64,000 nucleotides of DNA from Pseudocolwellia sp048296855 (lineage in GTDB: Bacteria > Pseudomonadota > Gammaproteobacteria > Enterobacterales > Alteromonadaceae). A program made the translations under genes and the position numbers. The DNA lies in NCBI GenBank assembly GCA_048296855.1, contig CP182631.1; one strand, given 5' to 3'. The notes beneath the pieces were generated by a model. The model saw only the letters and a list, made by a program, of their open reading frames with translations. It had not been told where the DNA came from and made no database searches. The number at the start of each line of letters is the position of its first letter. Position 1 is the first letter of the stretch. Shown one piece after another: positions 8,844 through 18,498 of this stretch.

Positions 8844-10190
8844 TTATTCACTTTCAGAAAGTTTCTTTTCTAAATAATGAATATTTGCGCCACCATTAAC
8901 AAAACCTTGATCATTTAAAATGTCTTTATGTAAGGCTATGTTAGTTTTTATGCCGTCAATAACTAGCTCGCTTAATGCATTACGCATTCTAGCTATAGCT
9001 ACGTCTCTATTGTCACCGTAAGTAATTAACTTACCAATCATAGAGTCGTAATAAGGCGGTACTGAATAATCTGCATAAATATGAGAGTCCCATCTTACGC
9101 CCATTCCCCCTGGAGGGTGGAAACGTGTAATTTTACCCGGTGAAGGTATAAAAGTACGTGGATCTTCAGCATTAATACGACATTCAATAGCATGACCAGA
9201 AATTTTAATATCATCTTGAGTGTAAGATAATGGCTGGCCAGCAGCTATACGCAATTGTTCTTTAATTAAGTCAACACCCGTGATCATTTCTGTTACTGGA
9301 TGCTCAACTTGAATACGTGTATTCATTTCAATGAAGTAGAATTCGCCATTTTCATATAAAAATTCGAATGTACCTGCACCGCGATAGTTAATTTCGATAC
9401 AAGCTCTACAACAACGCTCACCAATTTGCTGGCGCATTGCAGGCGTAATGCCTGGTGCTGGCGCTTCTTCAACAACTTTTTGATGACGACGTTGCATTGA
9501 ACAATCACGCTCTCCTAGATGAATTGCTCCACCTTGGCCATCAGCCATTATTTGGATTTCAACATGGCGTGGATTTTCTAAATACTTTTCCATGTAAACC
9601 ATGTCGTTGTTAAAAGTGGAACGAGCTTCACTTTTAGTTAACTGTATTGATTCAAGTAATTCATCTTCAGATCGAACTACTCGCATACCACGACCACCGC
9701 CGCCGCCAGAAGCTTTAATAATTACAGGGTAACCAATACGCTTACCATGAGCTAAGTTAGCTTTATCATCATCAAGTAAAGGTCCGTCTGAACCTGGAAC
9801 ACAAGGAACACCAGCCGCTTTCATTGCTTTAATCGCTGAAACTTTATCACCCATTAAGCGAATACTTTCAGCTAATGGTCCGATAAAAGCAAAACCAGAT
9901 TTCTCAACTTGTTCAGCAAAGTCAGCGTTTTCAGCTAAAAAACCATAACCCGGATGGATAGCTGTTGCATCAGTAACTTCAGCCGCAGTGATAATAGCAG
10001 GGATGTTTAAGTAACTATCCATTGCTGAAGGTTTACCAATACATATTGTTTCATCAGCTAAAAGCACATGCTTTAGGTTTTTATCTGCAGTTGAATGAAC
10101 GGCAACAGTTTTAATACCAAGCTCTTTACAAGCTCGTAATATTCTTAATGCAATTTCGCCTCTATTAGCGATAACTACTTTATCTAACAT
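8844..10190 (-). CDS. accC: AccC, biotin carboxylase subunit of acetyl-CoA carboxylase
   Basis: ATP-dependent carboxylation of the biotin on AccB, the first half-reaction of malonyl-CoA synthesis. The 448 residues match the family length. Visible parts are the N-terminal DKVVIANRGEIALRILRAC, the ATP-grasp glycine loop SGGGGGRGMRVV, the biotin carboxylase signature with EMNTRIQVEHPVTEM, and the C-terminal domain with IECRINAEDP. It follows accB at a 23-base gap, so the two are co-transcribed, and it ends with its own terminator. Confidence 0.97.
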   Translation of the reverse strand: MLDKVVIANRGEIALRILRACKELGIKTVAVHSTADKNLKHVLLADETICIGKPSAMDSYLNIPAIITAAEVTDATAIHPGYGFLAENADFAEQVEKSGFAFIGPLAESIRLMGDKVSAIKAMKAAGVPCVPGSDGPLLDDDKANLAHGKRIGYPVIIKASGGGGGRGMRVVRSEDELLESIQLTKSEARSTFNNDMVYMEKYLENPRHVEIQIMADGQGGAIHLGERDCSMQRRHQKVVEEAPAPGITPAMRQQIGERCCRACIEINYRGAGTFEFLYENGEFYFIEMNTRIQVEHPVTEMITGVDLIKEQLRIAAGQPLSYTQDDIKISGHAIECRINAEDPRTFIPSPGKITRFHPPGGMGVRWDSHIYADYSVPPYYDSMIGKLITYGDNRDVAIARMRNALSELVIDGIKTNIALHKDILNDQGFVNGGANIHYLEKKLSESE

Positions 10191-10213
10191 GAAAATACCC
10201 TTTTTGGTTGGGC

Positions 10214-10666
10214 TTATTCAATGATGAATAGCGGTTGGTCAAATTCGATAGCATCTTCGTTTTGAGCAAGTATTTCTTTGATAACACCTGATTTGTCTGC
10301 TTCAATTTGGTTCATCATTTTCATTGCTTCAACAATACATAAAGTGTCACCAGCGTTTACGTGCTGGCCTACTTCAACAAAGGCTGGTGAATCAGGTGAT
10401 GCTGACGCATAAAATGTTCCAACCATAGGAGAACGAATAGTGTGACCTGATACAACTGGAGCTGCAGGTGCGGTTACTGCTGCAGGAGCCACAGGAGCGG
10501 CAGCAGCAGGAGCAGCAGAAGGTTGTGCATATTGAGGTGCTGCTGTATGTATAACAGATGCTCCACGGCTAATTCTTACAGATTCTTCACCTTCAGAAAT
10601 CTCTAATTCATTAATGCCTGATTCTTCTACAAGCTCAATAAGTTTTTTAATTTTACGAATATCCAT
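10214..10666 (-). CDS. accB: AccB, biotin carboxyl carrier protein
   Basis: Carries biotin between biotin carboxylase and carboxyltransferase. The C-terminal lipoyl/biotinyl domain (about residues 75-150) contains the biotinylation site EAMKMMNQIEAD, where the lysine between the two methionines is modified. It is preceded by the usual flexible Ala/Pro-rich linker (about residues 45-75). At 150 residues it is of normal length. The order aroQ-accB-accC is conserved in gammaproteobacteria. Confidence 0.97.
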   Translation of the reverse strand: MDIRKIKKLIELVEESGINELEISEGEESVRISRGASVIHTAAPQYAQPSAAPAAAAPVAPAAVTAPAAPVVSGHTIRSPMVGTFYASASPDSPAFVEVGQHVNAGDTLCIVEAMKMMNQIEADKSGVIKEILAQNEDAIEFDQPLFIIE

Positions 10667-10751
10667 TGTTTGTACCTTTGTTCATTTTATAAATAAGTAA
10701 AAAGATAAATTGTAGTAAATCGTTACAAATTATCATTGAATTTTTAAGTGA

Positions 10752-11210
10752 CTATTTAGCCGTTTTATTTGTGAGCCACGAATGAGCTGCGCTAAGGGCG
10801 TACTCATAACCATTTGTACCTAAACCACAAATGACACCAACGGCTACATCTGATAAGTAAGAATGATGTCTAAATTTTTCGCGCGCATGTACATTAGAAA
10901 GATGCACTTCGATAAAAGGGATGCTGACTGACAATAACGCATCTCTTAGTGCTACACTTGTATGAGTAAACGCTGCAGGATTTATAATAATAAAATCAAT
11001 CTTGTTATGCGCGCTATGAATTGTATCAATAAGTTTATATTCAGCATTTGATTGTAAATGAGTTAGGTTTATATTTTTATCAGTTGCTGATTTTTTTAGC
11101 TGACCAACAATATCATCTAAAGTTGCAGAGCCATAAATTTCAGGTTCTCTTTTACCTAGCATGTTTAAATTAGGGCCATTCAGTAGTAAAACATTAAACT
11201 TTGTAGACAT
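10752..11210 (-). CDS. aroQ: AroQ, type II 3-dehydroquinate dehydratase
   Basis: Shikimate-pathway enzyme that converts 3-dehydroquinate to 3-dehydroshikimate. Family motifs are NGPNLNMLGKREPEIYG, with the catalytic Arg and Tyr, FIIINPAAFTHTS, and EVHLSNVHAREKFRHHS with the catalytic His. I start at the ATG at 11210 (MSTKFNVLLLNGPN), preceded by AAAGA. An upstream in-frame start at 11252 would add a hydrophobic extension absent from the family. It is first gene of the aroQ-accB-accC operon. Confidence 0.94.
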   Translation of the reverse strand: MSTKFNVLLLNGPNLNMLGKREPEIYGSATLDDIVGQLKKSATDKNINLTHLQSNAEYKLIDTIHSAHNKIDFIIINPAAFTHTSVALRDALLSVSIPFIEVHLSNVHAREKFRHHSYLSDVAVGVICGLGTNGYEYALSAAHSWLTNKTAK

Positions 11211-11482
11211 TGTCTTTAAAATAACCATGATATTGTAATATATGCTTATCATTACATACTTAACTACAGGGTTAAAGATAATTTAGTAAAAATTACTAAC
11301 TTTCGGTATTTTGGCGAATATTGGCTATTTTTCGATGAAGTTAACCTGTAAGTACTGGTATAACCACTTAGCATAAAAAATAAAGTATATTGTTTTTGCT
11401 TTTATGTGTTTCTTTACTAAAATTATTAAAGGAATGTATAACCCTTAATCTATTGATTTATAATGTATTGCATTCATATTGA

Positions 11483-11971
11483 TTGTCAGTGCATAATCTC
11501 AAATCCTATGTGTTTTTCGATAGTGATATTTATAAGGATATTGTTATTATTCAATTATTTCTTAAAATTAGCATGTTGTTACTAGCGTTGATTTGCTTTA
11601 AATCGCATAGCATGCATGTTATTACTCATCACTCGGTTAAGTTAGAATCTCTTTCTTCTTCACAACTTCGTAGAATTTATTCTATGAGACAAATACGTTG
11701 GCCAAATAATGAAGCGATTGTGGTATATGTTTTACCTAGTCAACATCCCGTTCATAAAGTTTTCTCAAAAGATATGCTACATATTTTTCCATACCAGTTA
11801 GACCGAATATGGAATAAATTAACCTTTTCGGGGTTAGGTGTTGCACCAAGAATAGTTAAATCTCAAGCAGAACTAATACATGCTGTTAGCACTACACGTG
11901 GTGCAATAGGATATGTTGAAATATTGGATAAGGAAAAACAGCATGTCAATGTTATTAACATTACGGAATAA
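11483..11971 (+). CDS. Phosphate-binding-like periplasmic protein (PstS/PBP-like)
   Basis: A small protein resembling the core of PBP-like phosphate/substrate-binding proteins. The pattern SSSQLRRIYSMRQIRWPN, HPVHKVFSKDMLHIFPYQLD, FSGLGVAPR and GAIGYVE follows the family order seen in short (about 140 residue) versions. The longest reading starts at a TTG. More likely is the ATG at 11573 (MLLLALICFKSHS), which gives a short signal peptide. It is the first gene of a unit with an outer-membrane barrel and a GGDEF-EAL protein, with reading frames overlapping or nearly touching. It could be a ligand-binding partner of that signalling protein, not part of an ABC importer: no ABC genes are present. 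Confidence 0.7.
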   Translation: MSVHNLKSYVFFDSDIYKDIVIIQLFLKISMLLLALICFKSHSMHVITHHSVKLESLSSSQLRRIYSMRQIRWPNNEAIVVYVLPSQHPVHKVFSKDMLHIFPYQLDRIWNKLTFSGLGVAPRIVKSQAELIHAVSTTRGAIGYVEILDKEKQHVNVINITE

Positions 11972-11984
11972 GTGGGTAGAGTTT

Positions 11985-13184
11985 GTGAATAAAGGATTAA
12001 TAACAATTGTTATTTCTGGTTATTTTATTATGACAGGCTTTGCTTATGCTAATGAAATTGGTGGTAGCGAAGATATTCAAGTGCATGGTTTTGTTGCACA
12101 AGGTGTTATTGATGTAGATGGCAGTGATTTTGTTAGTGATGATCAAAAAGTATCATTAAGGCTAACGGAAATAGGCTTGAATGCGTCTTATCAATTAACT
12201 TCAGATATCCGTTTGGCGGGTCAAGCTGTTTATCTTAATGGTGGAAATCGGTACGACGAGGGGGTAAGAGTTGATTATTTACTCCTTGAATGGGCTTTGC
12301 ACAATACACAAAACTGGCAAACAAAATTATATTTAGGTCGCATTAAAAATTACCATTGGTTGTATTCAAGTACGCGCGATGTGCCTATGACGAGGCCTAG
12401 CATAGTACTACCTCAATCTGTGTATTTTGATGGTACGCGTGATATGTCTATTGGTGGTGACGGAGGCGCAATTGCTACACGCTATTCCCATGAGAGCTTA
12501 GGTGATATTGATGTTACTGCGAGTATAGGCATTTCTCCTATTTCGAAAAAACAAACTACGCTTTTAATGGGAAGTACATCAACAGGACTCTTGACTCAAG
12601 AGAATGATTTTCAAGGTAGTATTTATTGGACCCCTACGTTATCCCAATGGAAGTTTGGTTTAGCTACAACCAATGCTGATTTTACCTATGAAAACGGTAT
12701 CAAGGATAGCTTTATTGATGGGGGATTAGACTTAGAAAGGTTTTATGCTAATGCTGAATATCAAGCTGAAAACTGGACATTCAGCGCAGAAATCCTGCAA
12801 GAAAACATAAAACTTCATGGTTTGCTCTTCCCTGAGTTTATCAACGACTCAAAGGGTCAAGGTGGTTATGTTCAAATGCAATATAATATTACACCTGAGT
12901 TGCAACTTTTAGGTCGATATGAACATTATTATGCTAATAAAGATGATAAACATGGCAGGCAACTTGAGTTGAACTCTGCTGGTGCGGTACCACACTATTT
13001 TGGTTATCAGTATGATATGACCGCAGGGCTTAAATATAGAATTGCATCCAAGGTTGAATTACAATTTGAACATCATTGGATGCAAGGCACTGCAAGACTA
13101 ACACCTGTGTTAATACCTGAGCCGCGTATAAATAAAGAGGAATACTGGCAATTGTGGGCTCTGCAATTAATGTATTGGTTTTAA
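11985..13184 (+). CDS. Outer-membrane beta-barrel (porin-like) protein
   Basis: An N-terminal signal peptide (NKGLITIVISGYFIMTGFAYA, cut before NEIGG) is followed by alternating short beta strands typical of a porin-like barrel, ending in a C-terminal aromatic residue (LQLMYWF) as outer-membrane barrels do. I choose the GTG at 11985, 14 bases after the upstream stop, because it places the signal peptide at the N terminus. In-frame ATGs at 11913 and 11943 overlap the upstream gene. It is the second gene of the three-gene unit and ends 3 bases before the GGDEF-EAL gene. The specificity is unknown. Confidence 0.75.
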   Translation: MNKGLITIVISGYFIMTGFAYANEIGGSEDIQVHGFVAQGVIDVDGSDFVSDDQKVSLRLTEIGLNASYQLTSDIRLAGQAVYLNGGNRYDEGVRVDYLLLEWALHNTQNWQTKLYLGRIKNYHWLYSSTRDVPMTRPSIVLPQSVYFDGTRDMSIGGDGGAIATRYSHESLGDIDVTASIGISPISKKQTTLLMGSTSTGLLTQENDFQGSIYWTPTLSQWKFGLATTNADFTYENGIKDSFIDGGLDLERFYANAEYQAENWTFSAEILQENIKLHGLLFPEFINDSKGQGGYVQMQYNITPELQLLGRYEHYYANKDDKHGRQLELNSAGAVPHYFGYQYDMTAGLKYRIASKVELQFEHHWMQGTARLTPVLIPEPRINKEEYWQLWALQLMYWF

Positions 13185-13187
13185 ATA

Positions 13188-15620
13188 ATGAAACAAATAT
13201 TTATTCGGGTTCCTACTAAATTACTGCTACTCATTATTGGCACTTTACTGCTATTAAGTGCCGGTTTTTCTACTATATCGTTATCACGGTTAAATGCTGA
13301 ATTTCAATCTTATCAAGCCGAAACCCTCATCCAAGGGCAAGAGCAATTTAAATTACATGAAAAAAACTTAAGAGAGAATCTGAGAGTATGGATTGAATCT
13401 TTTGCTGATGTAGTACATCTCCAAGAAAAAAATGATTTTATTGATTTAACAAAAGAAATATCAAAACAGTTTGATGCGCTTCAGTTACATCATAATGTTG
13501 AAAAGATGTGGTTAATTGATAGTAAGAAAAATGTTTTATATAGCTCTAGCATAACGCCAAACTATGTTTTAGATAGTGTAAATAAAACCTTAGATATTCA
13601 AGAGCCACAACATTTATTATATTGCCAGGTTTATTGTGAGCAATTGCTCACGGTTCCATTACTTAATAAAAAAGGTGACATGGTTGTTGTTGCTTTGGCC
13701 GTATCATTAGTTGATATGATTTACGCGATAAATCAATCAATAAAAAGTGAAATTGCTATTGTTAGTTTTTCAAAAAGTGATCAAGCAAAGTTACATGAAG
13801 CGCAATTTTTATCTGCTTCAGACATAAAATTAATGAGAACATTATTTGCTCAACAAGAACAGCAAATTAGTGTTGAAGAAATCAAAGCAATGGGGGTGCA
13901 AGTAGATGTAGACTCCCATAGTTATTTAATTAACTTAATGTCTTTAGCAACTAATAATCAACGAGCTTATTACATGGCGCTTATTGATGATGTAACGCCT
14001 ATCACATCTGAATATAAACAATACCGTTATCAATTTTTACTTTCTGCCGTTTTAATTTTTGTTACCTTAGCTGGGCTTGTTTATTTTGTATCTAGTCCTT
14101 TAACTCATCGGTTAATTGTTTTATCTAACGCCTTACCATTATTAGCTCGTAAAGAATTTGACCAATTTAGACGTATTAAATTAAAACGAAAAAGCTTTTT
14201 TTCTGATGAATTAGATATTTTAGCTGATGCAACAAGTGAATTGAGTTATGAACTTGAGCAGTTAAACCTAGAGGTAGAGCAAAAAACTAAAGAATTAGAA
14301 AATATCGCCATGTACGATCTGCTCACAGGATTACCTAATCGTAATATGCTTAATTATCAATTACGTAAATCTGTAGCTAACCTTTCACAATTTAAACATA
14401 AAATTGCTGTTTTATTTTTAGATTTAGACGACTTTAAAAAAGTAAACGATAGTCATGGTCATGGTCAGGGTGACCGTTTATTGATTGAAGCTGCAAATCG
14501 AGTACGGTTAAGCATTCGTAACGTTGATGTTGCATGCCGCTTTGGTGGTGATGAATTTGTTGTTGTTTTAGGAAAAATAGACAACGTAGAAGAAGCCGAA
14601 GCTGTCGCTGAAGAAATTCTTCAACGCTTTAAAACACCTATAAAAATAGGCAGCAGCATTTTTTATGTTTCAACCAGTATAGGTATAGCCTTTACCGAAG
14701 ACAAAATGATCAAGGCAGAAGAATTAATTAGTTATGCAGATATTGCCATGTACGAAGCGAAAGATAATGGCGGTGCTCAATATCATGTTTATCACTCTGA
14801 AATGTATCAACGAGTTGCTCATAGAGTAATGCTTGAGGGTGAAGTAAGGCAGGCATTGGCTAAGAATCAATTTAGTTTAAGCTTACAACCACAACTTGTA
14901 GCAAAAACTAAAAGAATATATGGCTTTGAAGCGCTGTTACGTTGGCAGCACCCTTCAAGAGGAATGATTTCTCCAGATGATTTTATTCCTATTTTAGAAA
15001 ATTCAGCTCATATGATTGAGCTAGGTTATTGGATCATCCGTCGTTGTTTTGAATTGGCTGTTGCGATTAAAAAAAATGGGTTATCTGATGCAAGAATCGC
15101 TATCAATTTATCTGCAGGACAATTTGTTGATCAAAATCTGCCTAATTTTTTACAAGGTTTATTAGTTGAATTTTCAATTTCAGCTTCTCACTTTGAGTTA
15201 GAACTTACAGAGCAAACGCTCGTTAAAAACGTTGATCATACCATTCGCATGATGGAAGTATTAAAAGGGTTAGGCTTTAGTTTTGCGATAGATGATTTTG
15301 GTACGGGCTATTCGTCTTTGGCTTACTTAAAGCAAATGCCTGTTGATGTAATAAAAATAGATAAAAGCTTTATTTTTGGCATGTTAGAAAACCATTCTGA
15401 TTATCAAATTATTATGTCGACAATTGCTATGGTTAAAAACTTAGGTTTAACTGTTGTGGCTGAGGGGGTTGAAACAAGTGCTCAGCTGAGAAGTTTAATG
15501 CAAAACGATTGTGATTTAATTCAAGGCTATTATTTCGCAAAGCCTATTCCAGAAGCTGAGATACTTGATTTTATTGACGCACATATTGTTGATAATCATT
15601 GGAAAACTAAAGCGGGATAA
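13188..15620 (+). CDS. Membrane sensor with GGDEF and EAL domains
   Basis: A c-di-GMP enzyme of 810 residues. A first membrane helix lies at about 10-30, a periplasmic sensor region at about 31-280 (dCache-like, with two close cysteines in YCQVYCEQ), a second helix at about 283-302, a coiled-coil linker, GGDEF domain (about 375-535) and EAL domain (about 550-800). GGDEF is intact at 453-457, with an RxxD inhibitory site (RNVD) five residues before it. EAL is intact at 581-583, with DDFGTG at 702-707 and VAEGVET near the end. So both synthesis and hydrolysis of c-di-GMP are possible. The two upstream genes probably supply the periplasmic signal. Confidence 0.93.
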   Translation: MKQIFIRVPTKLLLLIIGTLLLLSAGFSTISLSRLNAEFQSYQAETLIQGQEQFKLHEKNLRENLRVWIESFADVVHLQEKNDFIDLTKEISKQFDALQLHHNVEKMWLIDSKKNVLYSSSITPNYVLDSVNKTLDIQEPQHLLYCQVYCEQLLTVPLLNKKGDMVVVALAVSLVDMIYAINQSIKSEIAIVSFSKSDQAKLHEAQFLSASDIKLMRTLFAQQEQQISVEEIKAMGVQVDVDSHSYLINLMSLATNNQRAYYMALIDDVTPITSEYKQYRYQFLLSAVLIFVTLAGLVYFVSSPLTHRLIVLSNALPLLARKEFDQFRRIKLKRKSFFSDELDILADATSELSYELEQLNLEVEQKTKELENIAMYDLLTGLPNRNMLNYQLRKSVANLSQFKHKIAVLFLDLDDFKKVNDSHGHGQGDRLLIEAANRVRLSIRNVDVACRFGGDEFVVVLGKIDNVEEAEAVAEEILQRFKTPIKIGSSIFYVSTSIGIAFTEDKMIKAEELISYADIAMYEAKDNGGAQYHVYHSEMYQRVAHRVMLEGEVRQALAKNQFSLSLQPQLVAKTKRIYGFEALLRWQHPSRGMISPDDFIPILENSAHMIELGYWIIRRCFELAVAIKKNGLSDARIAINLSAGQFVDQNLPNFLQGLLVEFSISASHFELELTEQTLVKNVDHTIRMMEVLKGLGFSFAIDDFGTGYSSLAYLKQMPVDVIKIDKSFIFGMLENHSDYQIIMSTIAMVKNLGLTVVAEGVETSAQLRSLMQNDCDLIQGYYFAKPIPEAEILDFIDAHIVDNHWKTKAG

Positions 15621-15654
15621 GTAAGGTTTCTTTATTGCTTTAAGACGCTATTTA

Positions 15655-15738
15655 ACCTGAAGTCGATCTAAGAGATATTTAACGCAGAAATTAGGAAAAA
15701 TAGTTGCTAGAGAAGTATTTGTTAAGCTGAGTTCAGGT
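15655..15738. mobile_element. Family 2 mini-element, 84-bp copy
   Basis: Ends ACCTGAAGTC and GAGTTCAGGT form inverted repeats, and the sequence is flanked on both sides by TATTTA (15649-15654 and 15739-15744), a 6-bp target duplication. It is a short relative of the 226-227 bp copies at 25167, 25505 and 49902. It lies between the convergent GGDEF-EAL and dsbD genes. Confidence 0.75.
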
Positions 15739-15794
15739 TATTTATACATTAAAACGGTAAGCTAATAACACTTACCGTTACCTGTTTCAACACG

Positions 15795-17615
15795 CTACAA
15801 TATTCTATTTACCAATGCAGAAAAGTCTTTGGCATCCATAAAGCCTGTTACTCGGTTTTGTGTTAACTCATCACCATTGGTATTAAAAAACAAAATAGAC
15901 GGCAAGCCAAACACTTGGAACTTGTCCATCAATTCAACGCTCGAATCAGAACCTGTATCCGTTAAATCAATTTGTATTAACACTGTATTTTTAAGTGCTG
16001 TTTTCACAATAGGAGCACTAAAGGTATAGTGTTCAAACTCTTTACAGGCAATACACCAATCGGCATATAAATCTACCATGACTGTTTTACCTGCCGCATT
16101 AGCCTCTTTAACTTTTTCTTCAAGTTCTTTTAGGCTAGCCACCATAACAAACTTGTTTTCCTCATGAGATTGTTGAGCGCCTTGTTCTTCATTTGTTGAA
16201 CTAACTGGCTCTTGAGATGAGCTAATAGGTGTCGTATCAATTAATTTATAGGCTTGCATAGCGCCATAAAATAACGCTAAGAAAATAAATAAAGAACGAA
16301 CGCCGTGCCAAAAATTAACCGGTGTTGATTTATTGGTAACGTAAAAATAAGTCGCTGTTGAAAGTAATAACGCAATCCAAAGTATTTGAATAACAAGTTC
16401 AGGAACCATACGTTCTAATAAAAAAATAGGAACCGCTAACAGTAATAAACCAAATATATTTTTAATTACATTCATCCAAGCGCCAGCTTTAGGTAATAAT
16501 TTACCGCCAGAGCTACCTAAAATTAATAGCGGTAAGCCCATTCCTAAACTTAAGGCATATAAAGCCGAGGCACCTAAAACAATGTCACCTGTTTGAGAAA
16601 TATAAAGTAACGCGCCAGTCAAAGGCGCGGTTGTACAAGGTGAGGCAACTAAGCCTGAAATAATCCCCATAGATACAACACCTAAAATAGAACCACCTTT
16701 TTGGTTATTGCTCATGTCATTTAATTTGTTTTGCCAACTACTCGGTAAAGCTAAGTTAAATACACCAAACATTGAAAGGGCTAAAAATATAAATAAAATG
16801 CTTAAACCTATTAATACTGCAGGCGCTTGGAAAGCAGCTTGAAACTGAGCACCGGCTAGTGCGACAACAATACCTAATATAGTGTAAGTAACTGCCATGC
16901 CTTGTACGTAGAAAAATGACAGAGTAAATGCTTTTTTAGTGGTTAATTTATTGCCTTGGCCAACAATAATTCCCGTTAGAATTGGGTACATTGGAAACAC
17001 ACAGGGCGTAAAAGATAACAATAAACCACCAATAAAGAACGCCACTAAAGTTAGCCATAAGCTGTCTTGTTTCAGCATGTCAGCTAATTGATGTTGCTCA
17101 CTTTTGTTTTCAGGTGTGTTGTTTGAGCTTGTAGTCGTTTGAAGGTTATCATTATATTGATTTAAATAAATCGTTTGCTTTGCTGGTGCATAACAAAGTC
17201 CTTTTTCTGCACAACCTTGATACCTTACGGTAACAATAGGGTTTTCTTGTGTACTTTCTACATCAATATTAAAAGCTAAGTTACCCGTAAATATCTTTTG
17301 TACACCAAAATATTCATCTTCATGGTCTTCGCCGGTAGGTAAAACTACATCAGAAATACTGGCTTCTTCAGTTTTAAATTTAAATTGATGACGATATAAA
17401 TAATAACCTTCAGCTATGTCAAAGGTCACATTAACTTTGTTACCTTCTTGATGGAAATTAAATTGAAAAGCTTCATCAGGTAGTAAAAACTCATCGTCAT
17501 TACTAAATAATGAGGGAGAAGAAACATCAAAAATAGATTCTTGTGCACTTACTTGTGCAGTTAACAGAAATAGGCTGATAAAACCTAGCAAGAAAGTGGA
17601 ACTCATTTTTTTCAT
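15795..17615 (-). CDS. dsbD: DsbD, thiol:disulfide interchange protein
   Basis: Inner-membrane protein that carries electrons from cytoplasmic thioredoxin to periplasmic DsbC/DsbG and cytochrome maturation. All three modules are visible: a signal peptide followed by a periplasmic alpha domain with the CAEKGLCYAP cysteine pair, a central membrane domain with about eight helices and the cysteines of FTPCVFPM and SPCTTAPL, and a C-terminal thioredoxin-like gamma domain with ADWCIACKEFE. I start at the ATG at 17615 (MKKMSSTF); a GTG two codons earlier (17621) is also possible. It is divergent from fxsA. The dsbD-fxsA-groES-groEL order is common in Alteromonadales. Confidence 0.95.
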   Translation of the reverse strand: MKKMSSTFLLGFISLFLLTAQVSAQESIFDVSSPSLFSNDDEFLLPDEAFQFNFHQEGNKVNVTFDIAEGYYLYRHQFKFKTEEASISDVVLPTGEDHEDEYFGVQKIFTGNLAFNIDVESTQENPIVTVRYQGCAEKGLCYAPAKQTIYLNQYNDNLQTTTSSNNTPENKSEQHQLADMLKQDSLWLTLVAFFIGGLLLSFTPCVFPMYPILTGIIVGQGNKLTTKKAFTLSFFYVQGMAVTYTILGIVVALAGAQFQAAFQAPAVLIGLSILFIFLALSMFGVFNLALPSSWQNKLNDMSNNQKGGSILGVVSMGIISGLVASPCTTAPLTGALLYISQTGDIVLGASALYALSLGMGLPLLILGSSGGKLLPKAGAWMNVIKNIFGLLLLAVPIFLLERMVPELVIQILWIALLLSTATYFYVTNKSTPVNFWHGVRSLFIFLALFYGAMQAYKLIDTTPISSSQEPVSSTNEEQGAQQSHEENKFVMVASLKELEEKVKEANAAGKTVMVDLYADWCIACKEFEHYTFSAPIVKTALKNTVLIQIDLTDTGSDSSVELMDKFQVFGLPSILFFNTNGDELTQNRVTGFMDAKDFSALVNRIL

Positions 17616-17892
17616 AATCACGATTCAGTAGACTCTTTAATCCAGTGTCCAATATTTTTTATTGCCTTGCTGGATGTTCATGGCAATAATCTTAAGTACT
17701 TTATAAAAACGGTTAGCTCAAAACTACGTCTTTTATATTAAGAAAAACTTAAGTTTTCTATTTTATTTCAATAAATAAAGTTTACGCTATTGTATTTACT
17801 CTGTGTAGTTACAAATGTAACAGACAATAACCTTGCTTGAAAAAGACCCGATAAGCCCCATATAAGTTTCATTAAATAATATTGAGGCTTCC

Positions 17893-18399
17893 ATGTTTAG
17901 ATTCTTATTCCTTTTGTTTATTGTTATTCCCATTATTGAAATAGCCTTGCTAATGAAAATAGGTGGGTGGATTGGTGTATGGCCAACGATCACTATTGTT
18001 ATAGTAACAGCTTGGCTGGGCGCTAAAAATGTCAGGCAACAAGGGCTAGCAACGCTAAGCTCCTTACAAACTAAAATGGCCCAAGGCCAAGCGCCGTCTG
18101 AAGAAATAGTTTCAGGGCTTATGTTATTAATCGCCGGAATATTATTAGTTACCCCTGGTTTTGTTACCGACATATTTGGATTGTCGTTATTAATACCTGC
18201 CTTTAGAAAAAGTATTGCTAAAGCATTTCAAAAGGTTATGCCGGTTCAAACTTATGCGAGTGGTGGTTTTCAACAACAAAGTAACTATCATCACGAGCAG
18301 GCCGTGAATGACGATTTTTCTTCAGAAAGTGAGTCTCCATCAAAACCTTCAATTCATCAAGGTAAAATATTAGATGGTGAATTTGAACGTAAAGAATAA
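17893..18399 (+). CDS. fxsA: FxsA family inner-membrane protein
   Basis: A small membrane protein of 168 residues. The FxsA core is clear: FLLFIVIPIIEIALLMKIGGWIG, then ATLSSLQTKMAQGQAPSEEI, then a hydrophobic LLIAGILLVTPGFVTDIFGL. There are three or four membrane segments and a polar C-terminal tail. In E. coli, overexpressed FxsA relieves exclusion of phage T7 by the F plasmid; its normal role is unknown. It sits just upstream of groES as in many gammaproteobacteria, but the heat-shock promoter lies after it. Confidence 0.93.
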   Translation: MFRFLFLLFIVIPIIEIALLMKIGGWIGVWPTITIVIVTAWLGAKNVRQQGLATLSSLQTKMAQGQAPSEEIVSGLMLLIAGILLVTPGFVTDIFGLSLLIPAFRKSIAKAFQKVMPVQTYASGGFQQQSNYHHEQAVNDDFSSESESPSKPSIHQGKILDGEFERKE

Positions 18400-18415
18400 A
18401 AATTTTCAACGTGGA

Positions 18416-18443
18416 CTTGTTAAGCATTAATTCGACCCCATCT
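18416..18443 (+). promoter_or_regulatory. Sigma-32 heat-shock promoter of groESL
   Basis: CTTGTT (18416-18421), then 14 bases, then CCCCATCT (18436-18443). This matches the RpoH consensus CTTGAA, 13-15 bases, CCCCATNT. It lies 56 bases before the groES start. Confidence 0.8.
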
Positions 18444-18498
18444 TTGAAACAACAAAACTTATAACCCCTTATTAACCAAACAATCTCAGGAGAGAAAA

